From NCBI RefSeq assembly GCF_007860175.1, contig NZ_SJPX01000001.1:62001-126000 (forward strand): 64,000 nucleotides of DNA. The letters are read 5' to 3'. This document shows positions 9,918-20,140 of this stretch, piece by piece. Numbering within the stretch: the stretch's first letter is position 1; every line of letters starts with the position of its first letter. The notes under the pieces are model-generated. The model had not been told where the DNA came from. It saw only the letters and a program-made list of their open reading frames with translations, and did not search any database. Position numbers and translations under genes: made by a program. The stretch is from Rubripirellula reticaptiva (GTDB lineage: Bacteria; Planctomycetota; Planctomycetia; Pirellulales; Pirellulaceae).

Positions 9918-10672
9918 TTTTGTTCCGATAGTTTAGCGTTCTTTCGATTAGGGTTCTAGAGGCCAAAACGGAGACGACTGGTTGAGTGGGGGGGGCTGGT
10001 GGCTGACAACGCTAATTCCCGTTGTTTTTAGCATCCTTGGGCACAATTTCGTTTACGAACAGCGGATTTTTGCGTCCGGGATTATCGGCCCGGGAAGGAT
10101 GGCGCGGGGGAATTGCTAGTTGTTTGAATGCGACGCTATCCCGTCGGCGGAGAAATAGACTGATGAAATCCCGGAATCTAACTCAAATTAGGTGGCGGGT
10201 GAGGATCCACCGGAATCCCCCAGGGATCAGTGGACATCATGTTTTCTCAACCGAAAAAGAGTTGAAGCCGGATTCGATCGTGGTGTGAGAGTCGGTTTAC
10301 GAGCACGCCGAATTTACTCAACTGGCACATTTGTTCGCTATGCCCAGTGAGGTTGCGTCGAGCGTGTTGATTGCCAATCTTCGCTAGAGACGGCTCCCTC
10401 ACGAACGATCTCCGGTGCAACTACCTGAACACACCTGCGGAACTCGTTTTCGCTGAGGAACTTCCCGGTACTCAATCGTGGCGAACCACTGAATTTGAGA
10501 TCAGCCTCCGATTTGGTTACTGATCTCTGTGTCGAGTGATCGTCAATGTGACACTTGAAGGCGTTCGGAATTGCCGGCAGGCATATCAGTGGACTCTCTA
10601 TTCGTAGCCGAATTGTTACAATCAGCCATTTGAATGACTGCAGAGCACCTGTTTGAACGCAAAGGATTTTTG
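9918..10672. other. Gene-poor stretch upstream of DinB-like gene
   Basis: About 755 bp with no gene I can support. A plus-strand open frame at 10022-10288 is rich in Arg and has no family likeness. Just beyond it a further in-frame run of about 32 codons (10289-10387) looks protein-like (EHAEFTQLAHLFAMPSEVAS) but has no start. The run of eight G at about 9986-9993 and AT-richer DNA towards 10620 are the only other notable features; the promoter of the DinB-like gene presumably lies near the end. Confidence 0.35.
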
Positions 10673-11194
10673 ATGTCAACAATCGGACCTATGTTTGCTG
10701 CGTCCGCCAACCTTGGTTTGGCCAATGCAGAACGCCTGTTGTCGGGGATCGCTGCGAGCGACTTTGGACGCTTCGCCCGGCCTGGCGGCCAGGCCATCGT
10801 TTCCAACCACCCGGCATTCGTATGCGGACACCTCAGTCTTTACGCGTCCAAGGTTTTGCACGACTTAAAACAGGACGCATCGGCTTTCGAACCGAGTGCA
10901 GCCTACCAAAATTTGTTCTCGAAGAATGCGACTTGTGCCGACGACCCTGATGGCACGATCTACCCTGGCAAGGATGAATTGGTCGAGCGTTTCCTAAGTG
11001 GCTATCGGGCTGTGTCGGCGGCGTTGATGACGGCGCCGGACGAGCTGTTCACTGCCCAGCTTCCGGACGAAGTGATGCGTGCGAAGTTTCCGACGGTGGG
11101 TGCGGCTGACTGCTTCTATGTCGGCGGTCACCTACTGTTGCATATCGGTCAACTCAGTGCTTGGCGGCGAGCAATGGGAATGGCGCCGGCCTAA
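10673..11194 (+). CDS. DinB-superfamily protein
   Basis: A 173-residue four-helix-bundle protein of the DinB/YfiT type, a fold of small cytoplasmic metal-binding proteins, some of which are thiol transferases. The ATG at 10673 is chosen because AAAGGA lies 6 bases upstream; an in-frame ATG at 10634 lacks such a site. Likely metal ligands are the histidines in the helix NHPAFVCGHLSLY (about residues 42-54) and in GGHLLLHIGQLSAWRRA near the C terminus, which matches the last conserved DinB helix. It lies 75 bp before the DAHP synthase gene, possibly in one transcript. The precise reaction is unknown. Confidence 0.7.
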   Translation: MSTIGPMFAASANLGLANAERLLSGIAASDFGRFARPGGQAIVSNHPAFVCGHLSLYASKVLHDLKQDASAFEPSAAYQNLFSKNATCADDPDGTIYPGKDELVERFLSGYRAVSAALMTAPDELFTAQLPDEVMRAKFPTVGAADCFYVGGHLLLHIGQLSAWRRAMGMAPA

Positions 11195-11269
11195 CCCGCG
11201 ACGCAATGATTAACTGCGGATTTAGCGGGTGGCGTTTTGATGAGGCACACACTTTGCACGAAATCTTTT

Positions 11270-12610
11270 ATGAGCGAATGGCAGCCATCGTCCTGGCGGA
11301 ACAAAACGGCGCTACAGCAACCGGTGTATGCAGACCAAGACGAACTCGGTCGTGTGATCGATGAACTGGCGACCCGCCCTCCGTTGGTCACGAGCTGGGA
11401 AATCGAACGGCTGAAGTCTCAGTTGGCTTCTGCGGCGGTAGGCGATGCGTTCTTGCTGCAGGGAGGCGATTGCAGTGAAAGCTTCGACGCTTGCCAGGCT
11501 GACCCAATCGAAATGAAGTTGAAGGTCTTGCTGCAGATGAGCCTGGTGCTGGTGTACGGGATGCGCAAGCCCGTAATCCGAGTTGGACGCATCGCAGGCC
11601 AGTACGCCAAGCCGCGGTCCAGCGACCTGGAGACTCGCGACGGCGTTAGCTTGCCGTCGTATCGCGGGGACTGTGTCAATCGAAGTCCTTTCACGGCGGA
11701 CGATCGCTGTCCCCAGCCAAGCAATTTGATCGGAGCCTTCAACCGTTCAGCTCAGACGCTGAACTACTTGCGAGCTTTGACCGAGGGCGGATTTGCCGAC
11801 ATCAAGCATCCCGAAAATTGGGAACTGGATTTCGTGACGCAATCGTCTCGATCAAGTCAGTATCACCGGATGGTCCACGGCATCAGCGATTCGCTGGATC
11901 TGCTTGGGGTGATCGGCGGTGTATCGCGATCCGACTTGTCGCGAGTTGATTTTTACACGTCGCACGAAGCACTGCTGTTACCGTATGAGCAAGCGCTGAC
12001 GCGGCGAGCGATCGCAGGCGACGGTTGGTACAACTTGGGCACGCATTATCCGTGGATTGGCGATCGCACTCGGGCGATCGATGGAGCTCATATCGAGTAT
12101 TGCCGCGGGATCCGAAATCCGATTGGTATCAAAGTCGGACCGAGCATGACGCCTCAGGAATTGTGCAAATTACTGGACGCGCTGAACCCGTCTCGCGAGG
12201 CCGGCCGGTTGACTTTGATTTGTCGTTTTGGCACCAGCAAGATCGCCCACTGCTTACCCACGTTGATCGATGCCGTGGTCGCCGCGAAGCATCCGGTCTT
12301 GTGGTCCGTCGATCCCATGCACGGCAACACGATCACGACCGACGAAGGCATCAAAACAAGGCACTTTGATCAGATCCTGGACGAAGTCCGACAGTCGTTT
12401 GCGATTCACGCCGAACAGGGGACCGTGGTTGGCGGGATTCACCTGGAACTGACGGGCAATGAAGTGACTGAGTGCATCGGCGGTTCAGGCGGGCTTGGCA
12501 GTCGAGACCTGGCACGAGCGTACGAGAGCAATGTGGACCCGAGATTGAATTACGAACAAGCAATGGAGATCGCATTTTTGATTGCCGACCAAGCTCGTGA
12601 GTCGAACTGA
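11270..12610 (+). CDS. 3-deoxy-7-phosphoheptulonate (DAHP) synthase, class II
   Basis: This enzyme condenses phosphoenolpyruvate and erythrose 4-phosphate, the first step of the shikimate pathway. The 446 residues match the plant/actinobacterial type II family: MSEWQPSSWRNKTALQQPVY at the start, FLLQGGDCSESF, RVGRIAGQYAKPRSS, YPWIGDRTR, VDPMHGNT and GNEVTECIGGS, which carry the PEP/E4P and metal-binding residues. The ATG at 11270 is chosen because MSEWxPxSWR is the usual N terminus; a TTG/ATG pair about 30 bp upstream is possible. No other shikimate genes are adjacent. Identification is firm. Confidence 0.95.
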   Translation: MSEWQPSSWRNKTALQQPVYADQDELGRVIDELATRPPLVTSWEIERLKSQLASAAVGDAFLLQGGDCSESFDACQADPIEMKLKVLLQMSLVLVYGMRKPVIRVGRIAGQYAKPRSSDLETRDGVSLPSYRGDCVNRSPFTADDRCPQPSNLIGAFNRSAQTLNYLRALTEGGFADIKHPENWELDFVTQSSRSSQYHRMVHGISDSLDLLGVIGGVSRSDLSRVDFYTSHEALLLPYEQALTRRAIAGDGWYNLGTHYPWIGDRTRAIDGAHIEYCRGIRNPIGIKVGPSMTPQELCKLLDALNPSREAGRLTLICRFGTSKIAHCLPTLIDAVVAAKHPVLWSVDPMHGNTITTDEGIKTRHFDQILDEVRQSFAIHAEQGTVVGGIHLELTGNEVTECIGGSGGLGSRDLARAYESNVDPRLNYEQAMEIAFLIADQARESN

Positions 12611-12716
12611 ACGTACGATTCAGACAACCTTACCGGCCAATCGCTGTATTCGTAGAGAGACCGGTGTAGAATCGGTTTCTGCACTAAGACCGATCGCCCT
12701 TTAACCCCGCCCCGCT

Positions 12717-14390
12717 ATGAATTGCAGAATCCTTTTGCTGCCCTTGGTTGTTTGGATGATCGCTGCATCGTCGCCTGCCCAAGCTGAGCAGTCGCGTGAC
12801 AACGACCGTCCCAACATCCTGTTCATCATGTCCGATGACCACACAGCTCAGGCCGTCGGCGCCTACGCGACCTTGTTGAAGGAACTCGACCCGACCCCGA
12901 CCATCGACACCCTAGCGGCCGACGGGATTTGCTTTGACAACGCATTTTGCACCAATGCGATTTGCACTCCGTCACGGGCCTGCATCATCACGGGCCAGTA
13001 CGATCACATCAACGGCGTCTTTGACTTGAACGGCCAAATCAAGGGGCCAGACCAAACGTTGCCGATCGCAATGCGCGAAGCGGGCTACCAAACGGCCATG
13101 ATCGGCAAATGGCATTTGAAGGAAGAACCGAACTACGATTACTACAAGGTACTGCCAGGCCAGGGCAAGTATTTTGACACCGAGTTTCGTATCCAAGGCG
13201 ACAAGGCGTGGCCTAAGAACACGGTCGCGTATCCCGGCTCGCATTCGACGGACGTGATCACGGATGCGGCGTTGGATTGGCTGAAGAACAAACGTGATCC
13301 CAGCAAGCCGTTCTTTATGTCGCACCACTACAAGGCGCCGCACGACTATTTCGAAAGCAACCCACGCTACGACAGCTACTTGGCCGATGTCGAGATTCCC
13401 GAACCCAAGTCGCTGTGGGAACGGCCGGAAACTTGGGGGTCGATTGCGACGCGAGGCTATAACGACGAATTGACCCGGCACATTGGAACATCAATTGGCC
13501 GCAGAAACTTGCGACGGTCTTATGCGGAAGACTTGCCCAAACAGTTTCCCAAGGAATTCAAGTGGGACTTTAAAGACCCGAACCTGTCGGACGATCAGAT
13601 CAAGCACTTGGCTTATCAGGCATACTTGAAAAAGTACCTTCGCTGCGTCAAAGGCGTTGATGAAAATTTAAAGCGATTGTTCGACTACTTGAAGTCCGCA
13701 AACTTGTTCGACAACACGCTGATCGTTTATACCGGCGATCAAGGATTCTGGTTGGGCGAAAAGGATTTCCAAGACAAACGTTGGGCCTATGATCCGTCCG
13801 AGCGGATGCCATTCATTGTTCGTTACCCAAAAGCCATCCCGGCTGGAATTCGCAGCGACGCGATCATCGAGAACGTCGACTTCCCTGCGATGATGATGGA
13901 TTTTGCCGGGGCCGAAATTCCAGCATCGGTACAAGGCCAGTCGTTTCGTTCGATCTGCGAAACCGGCAAGGAACCGGCTGATTGGAAACAGGCGACGTAC
14001 TATCGGTATTGGATGCACATGGCCCACCACGACAATCCTGGTGAAATGGCGATTCGAACGAAGACTCACAAGCTGATTTTTTTCTACGGATGCGACTACG
14101 CAGGAGGCGACCAGACGCCGCCGGCGTGGGAACTCTACGACATGATTAAAGATCCCGAGGAACTCAACAACGTCTACGATGATGCCGCTTACACGACGAT
14201 TCGCGACGAATTGAAATCACAGTTTGCCGCGCTTCGCAAGCATGTCGGCGATGACGGCTCGCACTATCCCAAGACAGAAGCCGTAGTCCAAGAGTTTTGG
14301 GACTACGATGAAGCAGATCGTCAAAAGGCAATCGCGATCTCTGCCGATTTTCGCAAGCGACGCGAAGCAAGCTTGAAGAACAAAAAATAG
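12717..14390 (+). CDS. Sulfatase, exported
   Basis: A 557-residue S1-family sulfatase. The signal peptide is MNCRILLLPLVVWMIAASS, cleaved near AQA (residue 23). The metal site starts with NILFIMSDDH (residues 33-42). The formylglycine site is C83-T-P-S-R87, a cysteine type that needs oxidation by an FGE-type enzyme not encoded in this window. FMSHHYKAPHDYF carries the conserved Lys/His pair, and LIVYTGDQGFWLGEKDF the second metal motif. Its C terminus has YDMIKDPEELNNVYDD. It is followed 10 bp later by the pectate-lyase-like gene, which suggests joint action on a sulfated uronate-containing polysaccharide. The specific sulfate position is unknown. Confidence 0.95.
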   Translation: MNCRILLLPLVVWMIAASSPAQAEQSRDNDRPNILFIMSDDHTAQAVGAYATLLKELDPTPTIDTLAADGICFDNAFCTNAICTPSRACIITGQYDHINGVFDLNGQIKGPDQTLPIAMREAGYQTAMIGKWHLKEEPNYDYYKVLPGQGKYFDTEFRIQGDKAWPKNTVAYPGSHSTDVITDAALDWLKNKRDPSKPFFMSHHYKAPHDYFESNPRYDSYLADVEIPEPKSLWERPETWGSIATRGYNDELTRHIGTSIGRRNLRRSYAEDLPKQFPKEFKWDFKDPNLSDDQIKHLAYQAYLKKYLRCVKGVDENLKRLFDYLKSANLFDNTLIVYTGDQGFWLGEKDFQDKRWAYDPSERMPFIVRYPKAIPAGIRSDAIIENVDFPAMMMDFAGAEIPASVQGQSFRSICETGKEPADWKQATYYRYWMHMAHHDNPGEMAIRTKTHKLIFFYGCDYAGGDQTPPAWELYDMIKDPEELNNVYDDAAYTTIRDELKSQFAALRKHVGDDGSHYPKTEAVVQEFWDYDEADRQKAIAISADFRKRREASLKNKK

Positions 14391-14400
14391 GTAGCTAACG

Positions 14401-15849
14401 ATGCTTGGGCGAATTCGATTGTGGATGACGACTTCAATCCCAACCTTCCTGTGTTGGATGTCACTTTCAGCCATCGCAAACGCGGATGGCGATAATCGTC
14501 AACATGTGCTCGATGCCATGCATCGTGCGTCGACTTACTTTCACCAGCAAGTCGCTTCGCACGGCGGCTATGTCTATCATTACTCGCTCGATTTAACGAT
14601 GCGCTCGGGCGAGGGGGCGGCAACGAAGGACCAAATCTGGGTCCAGCCGCCGGGTACACCGACAGTTGGGATGGCCTACTTGGCCGCCTATCACGCAACG
14701 GGCGATCCGTTCTATTTGCAGGCAGCCCTTGATGCTGGGAATGCGCTTCGGCACGGACAATTAAAGTCAGGTGGTTGGACCAGTGCAATCGACTTTGACC
14801 CGCGAGGCACTCAGGTCGCCGACTATCGCAATGGCCACGGTCGTGGCAAGAACTATTCGACACTCGATGATGGAAAGAGCCAATCGGCAATTCAATTCCT
14901 GGCGAAGCTGGACGAGGCGACCGGATTTGCGAACGAAGCGATTCACGAATCCGTCATATTCGCGCTCAATGCATTGCTAGGTGCCCAGTTCGCCAATGGC
15001 GGGTTCCCTCAAGCATGGCCAATGACGACCGGCACCAAGCCGCCAGAAAATCTAAAAGCAAGTTACCCCGAATACGATTGGCGCACCGAACACCGCATCA
15101 AAGAGTATTGGTACTTAAGCACACTCAATGACAACTTGGCTCGCGATGTCGCCGAGACACTAGGCGAAGCCTATCGCGTTTACAAAGACCCTCGGTTTTT
15201 GGATTCGCTGCGCCGACTAGGCGATTTCCTGTTACTGGCCCAAATGCCCGAGCCCCAACCTGGTTACGCCCAGCAATACACGCCACAGATGAAGCCGGCT
15301 TGGGCTCGCAAATTCGAACCGCCAGCGATAACGAGCAGCGAGACTCAGTCTACTCTCTTCGCATTGATACTGATTTCGGAATTGACGGATGAAACGAAGT
15401 ACCTTGCACCGATCGAGCCGGCACTGAAGTGGCTTCAGCGGTCTCTGCTTTCCGACGGCCGTTTGGCAAGGTATTACGAATTGGAATCTAACCGGCCGTT
15501 GTACATGAAACGTTCCGGCGACGTGTACTCGTTGACCTACCAAGACGATGACTTGCCGGGGCATTATGGATGGAAAGTCAGTTCGAAACTTCCGCAAATT
15601 CGCAAAGCACTGGACCGCACTGAAGCAGGCAAGTCGATTAAGTCTCAGACATCGCTGAAGTCGCTGTCAAAGCAGGCGTCGTTGATCGCCGATTCACTGG
15701 ACGAATCGGATCGCTGGGTCGACATCTCCGACGGTTCGCGAATGGTGGGGCAGCTCAAGTTGCCCAGCGGCGAGCCATACCTGTCGAGCGAAACATTTAG
15801 CAAGAACATAACGATTCTGAGCGAGTTTCTTTCAGCGTCAAAGCCTTAG
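14401..15849 (+). CDS. Pectate lyase-like protein (PL10 type), exported
   Basis: A 482-residue protein with a signal peptide (TTSIPTFLCWMSLSAIANA, cleaved near residue 28). The alpha/alpha-barrel body matches PL10 polygalacturonate lyases, which cleave by beta-elimination: GKNYSTLDDGKSQSAIQFL, YWYLSTLNDNLARDVAETL, FLLLAQMPEPQPGYAQQY and PAWARKFEPPAI are all conserved family blocks. A C-terminal tail of about 90 residues (after about 400) is less conserved. The 10-bp spacing after the sulfatase indicates an operon, so desulfation is probably coupled to cleavage of an acidic polymer. The match to the family is strong; activity on pectin itself is inferred. Confidence 0.88.
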   Translation: MLGRIRLWMTTSIPTFLCWMSLSAIANADGDNRQHVLDAMHRASTYFHQQVASHGGYVYHYSLDLTMRSGEGAATKDQIWVQPPGTPTVGMAYLAAYHATGDPFYLQAALDAGNALRHGQLKSGGWTSAIDFDPRGTQVADYRNGHGRGKNYSTLDDGKSQSAIQFLAKLDEATGFANEAIHESVIFALNALLGAQFANGGFPQAWPMTTGTKPPENLKASYPEYDWRTEHRIKEYWYLSTLNDNLARDVAETLGEAYRVYKDPRFLDSLRRLGDFLLLAQMPEPQPGYAQQYTPQMKPAWARKFEPPAITSSETQSTLFALILISELTDETKYLAPIEPALKWLQRSLLSDGRLARYYELESNRPLYMKRSGDVYSLTYQDDDLPGHYGWKVSSKLPQIRKALDRTEAGKSIKSQTSLKSLSKQASLIADSLDESDRWVDISDGSRMVGQLKLPSGEPYLSSETFSKNITILSEFLSASKP

Positions 15850-15969
15850 CGTCATGAAGCGAGGCCGCCAAACGCACGTCGGTTGAAAATGATTCCGACG
15901 CCGGTTGCAGATAAACCACATCGACTAGAATGACGGGGAATCAACACCTAGCGGAAAGGCAGTGAACAC

Positions 15970-18147
15970 GTGAAAGTTGGCAGCGGCGGTGGATTTCGTG
16001 CGATTCTCTATACCTTCAAGAAGGGAAAAGAAGTCGGGGGAGTCTGGAAACTCTACAAAGCGCTTCGGTCTCGAAACTCGTGCAAAACTTGCGCGTTGGG
16101 AATGGGCGGCCAAAAGGGCGGCATGGTCAACGAGGCCGGACATTTCCCTGAGGTGTGCAAGAAGAGCATGCAGGCGATGGCCGCCGACATGCAACCTGGT
16201 ATCGACCCCAATTTTTGGAAGAAAACGTCCGTCGCTCAACTGCAGCAGATGACACCCTACCAATTAGAACGGCTTGGTCGGTTGATTCATCCGATCCGGT
16301 ATCGACAGGGCCGCACACACTTTGAAGTGATCACTTGGCAAGCAGCATTCGATGCAATCGCGGAAAAGTTCAAATCGCTGACGCCGGATGAATCCTTTTG
16401 GTATTTCAGCGGCCGCAGCAGCAACGAGGCTGGGTTCCTGCTTCAATTGATGGCGCGAGTTTACGGCACGAACAACGTCAACAATTGCAGCTATTACTGC
16501 CACCAAGCCAGCGGCGTTGGGTTGCAGTCAAGCGTCGGCAGCGGCACCGCGACGCTTGAACTGGCTGATTTGGAAAAATCGGATTGCGTGTTCTTGATCG
16601 GTGGCAATCCGGCCAGCAATCACCCGCGGTTGATGACAACGCTGATGCAGATTCGGCGTCGCGGCGGCAAAGTGGTCGTGATCAATCCGGTGCGAGAAAC
16701 TGGCTTGGTTCGGTTTCGCGTCCCCAGCGATCCGGTTTCATTGATGCTGGGCACCAAGATTGCTAGCCACTATTACCAACCGCACATCGGCGGCGATCTG
16801 GCGCTATTGTGGGGGATTGCCAAAGCCGTCAAGAAAATGGGCACGATGGACGAAGCGTTCCTGCGTGATCATTGCAATGGCAGCGAAGAATGGGCGATTG
16901 CAGTTGATACGTTGTCGTGGGAGGAAATCGAAGCCAAGTCGGGCGTGCCACGCAGCGAAATCGAAGAAATTGCCCAGGTCTATTCGGCGTCAAAACACGT
17001 CGTATTTTCGTGGACGATGGGAATCACGCACCACGACAACGGCGTCGAAAACGTGCAAGCAATCGCTAACTTGGCAATGTGCCGCGGCATGGTCGGACGG
17101 CCAGGTTGCGGTCTGATGCCAATTCGCGGGCACAGCAATGTGCAAGGCATTGGCAGTGTCGGCGTGACACCAAAACTGAAAGACAAGATTTTCGAATCAC
17201 TGCAATCAAAGTTTGGCGTGGACCTACCAACGACGGTCGGTAAAGACACACTGCAGTGCATGGAATCGGCTCACCTGGGCGAGATCAAGGCCGGGTTCTG
17301 CTTGGGAGGCAACCTGTACGGTTCAAACCCGGATTCGACGTTCGCGGAAAAAGCGTTGTCGAATTTAGAAATGAACGTGATGCTGAACACGACGATGAAC
17401 ACAGGACACGCATGCGGACTTGCCGCCGATACAATCGTATTGCCAGTGCTAGCTCGCGACGAAGAACCCGAACCGACGACCCAAGAGTCGATGTTCAATT
17501 ACATCCGGCTAAGTGACGGGGGACCACGGCGGTTGCCTGGCCCGCGCAGCGAAATCGAAGTCATCGCGGAAATCGGCGAGCGTTTGGTGCCGAACACCAA
17601 AGGCATCGATTGGGATGCGATGAAGAAACCGACGACGATTCGCGACTGGATCGGTGCGGTAGTGCCGGGTTACGAAAAGATCACCGAGATCGACAAGACA
17701 AAGCAAGAGTTTCAAGTCGAAGGACGGACTTTCCATCAAATGAAATTCGGAACCGACGATGGCCGCGCGATCATGCACGTCCACTCGCTGCCCGAATTGA
17801 AGGGCCGTGATGAGACCGAACTTCGCATGATGACGGTTCGCAGCGAAGGCCAATTCAACACTGTCGTTTACGAAGAAGAAGATCTGTATCGGAACCAAGA
17901 TCGTCGAGACATTATCCTGATGCATCCGGATGACTTGACGCGACTGGGACTGCAACATGATCAACGTGTCACAGTAAAGAGCGACACCGGATCGATGAAA
18001 AACATCCTAGCGCGAGGATACGAAGAAATACGTCCCGGCAATGCGTTGATGTACTACCCCGAATCCAATGTGTTGGTATCGCGGAAAGTTGACCCGTCCA
18101 GCAAGACGCCTGCGTTTAAGAACGTCGTTGTGACGATTGAAGCGTAG
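15970..18147 (+). CDS. FdhF/YdeP-family molybdopterin oxidoreductase
   Basis: A 725-residue cytoplasmic bis-molybdopterin-guanine-dinucleotide enzyme of the formate-dehydrogenase-alpha-like YdeP subfamily. The start is a GTG. The N-terminal cluster region shows Cys38-x2-Cys41 and Cys63, with no fourth ligand in the usual place, so an Fe-S cluster may be atypical or absent. Cofactor motifs include VFLIGGNPASNHPR, GMVGRPGCGLMPIRGHSNV, FCLGGNLYGSNPD, and a C-terminal MopB domain from about residue 610 (MMTVRSEGQFNTVVYEEED). Known relatives are associated with acid resistance or aldehyde/formate metabolism, but their substrate is not settled. No accessory subunit or chaperone gene is adjacent, so it may act alone. 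Confidence 0.9.
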   Translation: MKVGSGGGFRAILYTFKKGKEVGGVWKLYKALRSRNSCKTCALGMGGQKGGMVNEAGHFPEVCKKSMQAMAADMQPGIDPNFWKKTSVAQLQQMTPYQLERLGRLIHPIRYRQGRTHFEVITWQAAFDAIAEKFKSLTPDESFWYFSGRSSNEAGFLLQLMARVYGTNNVNNCSYYCHQASGVGLQSSVGSGTATLELADLEKSDCVFLIGGNPASNHPRLMTTLMQIRRRGGKVVVINPVRETGLVRFRVPSDPVSLMLGTKIASHYYQPHIGGDLALLWGIAKAVKKMGTMDEAFLRDHCNGSEEWAIAVDTLSWEEIEAKSGVPRSEIEEIAQVYSASKHVVFSWTMGITHHDNGVENVQAIANLAMCRGMVGRPGCGLMPIRGHSNVQGIGSVGVTPKLKDKIFESLQSKFGVDLPTTVGKDTLQCMESAHLGEIKAGFCLGGNLYGSNPDSTFAEKALSNLEMNVMLNTTMNTGHACGLAADTIVLPVLARDEEPEPTTQESMFNYIRLSDGGPRRLPGPRSEIEVIAEIGERLVPNTKGIDWDAMKKPTTIRDWIGAVVPGYEKITEIDKTKQEFQVEGRTFHQMKFGTDDGRAIMHVHSLPELKGRDETELRMMTVRSEGQFNTVVYEEEDLYRNQDRRDIILMHPDDLTRLGLQHDQRVTVKSDTGSMKNILARGYEEIRPGNALMYYPESNVLVSRKVDPSSKTPAFKNVVVTIEA

Positions 18148-18208
18148 GCATTGCAGGTTGTCGGCATGCGCAACGAGAATCATAAATGCCAGCAAGTCGA
18201 TACAAGGC

Positions 18209-18227
18209 TTGGCCGTTAGTCGGCCAA
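18209..18227. terminator. Hairpin between convergent genes
   Basis: TTGGCCG-TTAGT-CGGCCAA is a perfect 7-bp stem with a 5-base loop that overlaps the stop codon of the minus-strand methyltransferase and lies about 60 bp past the end of the oxidoreductase. It has no U-run. A role as a transcript end is plausible but weak. Confidence 0.3.
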
Positions 18228-18905
18228 ACGCAGCTGCATCACTCGAATCGGGTGCTCTGGGTCGTCAGCCAATTCAATTTTGTGCTCGGTATAGTCCCAA
18301 CCTTGACCTTGAATCCAATCGCGGAACTCGTTGGCGATGAAACGAAACGGATCACTCAACAGAACCTCGCCACCGTCGGCCAAGTGATCTCGCAAACACT
18401 GATCCAGTTCCGGCCATAGAGCACGCAGGTAAGTCACATCGCTGCCCAAAATCAGCGGAAACTTCGGATCGTCAAGCCGATCCAACCCGAACCTCAGTCG
18501 CTCGACACGGCAGCGATCAGCCACCGCAAGCGTGCTCATCCGGACCAACATCAACGGATCGTTTACTCCGTCGGTCAAGACAACGTTGGCGCCGCGCATT
18601 GCAGCGGCCAAACCGGCGTGTCCCGTTCCACAACCGAGTTCCAAGACTCGCATGCCGCTGAGATCGATACGCTCGAGGTAATGATCTAATCCCGATGCGG
18701 CGCGCCAGGTTGCGGCCCAAAACGGATCAATCACACCTTCTTCACCGGCATCCTGTCGCTCGCAGGCTTCGATTAGCATTCCATCGGGATCCGATGCTAC
18801 CGCCAAACGAGATTCCTGGCCGGCGATCATCGTCGGTTCCCAGTGCCATTTGATTTTTTCGTCGGCAAGTTTGGCCAGGCCCTGCATCACTGAATCGTCA
18901 CTCAT
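18216..18905 (-). CDS. Class I SAM-dependent methyltransferase (lysine methyltransferase-like)
   Basis: A 229-residue methyltransferase. Motif I is LELGCGTGHAGLAAAMRG and the post-II strand is LGSDVTYLRALWPEL, the D-x-x-Y form seen in the METTL/Methyltransf_16 group of protein lysine methyltransferases. The start at 18905 (MSDDSV) falls just after the hemB stop codon; an ATG at 18917 overlapping hemB by a few bases is also possible. The genes are therefore translationally linked with hemB upstream. The substrate cannot be told from sequence, and a small-molecule substrate is possible. Confidence 0.75.
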   Translation of the reverse strand: MSDDSVMQGLAKLADEKIKWHWEPTMIAGQESRLAVASDPDGMLIEACERQDAGEEGVIDPFWAATWRAASGLDHYLERIDLSGMRVLELGCGTGHAGLAAAMRGANVVLTDGVNDPLMLVRMSTLAVADRCRVERLRFGLDRLDDPKFPLILGSDVTYLRALWPELDQCLRDHLADGGEVLLSDPFRFIANEFRDWIQGQGWDYTEHKIELADDPEHPIRVMQLRLAD

Positions 18906-18909
18906 CGAA

Positions 18910-19938
<1,029 letters not shown>

Positions 19939-20140
19939 TCATGACAACTTCGTGAGTGCACGTTCACGGCCGACATATTAACAGTGTGTTCGAAAAGGGG
20001 TCAGTCGGGCGATTTTCACGAACTGAAGCCAAATTTTACCTCGCCGAGACGCAATCACCACAAAACTGGTATGCAACGAAGCGAGCACGGCAGGTTAACA
20101 TAGAGTTCCCGCCTCGATCCCCACCCAAGAGCCTGCCCGC

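Noticed and set aside
10022-10288. 88-codon plus-strand open frame
   Set aside because: Arg-rich, no recognisable motif, weak start context.
10338-10682. 114-codon minus-strand open frame
   Set aside because: Runs across the promoter and start of the DinB-like gene without family likeness.
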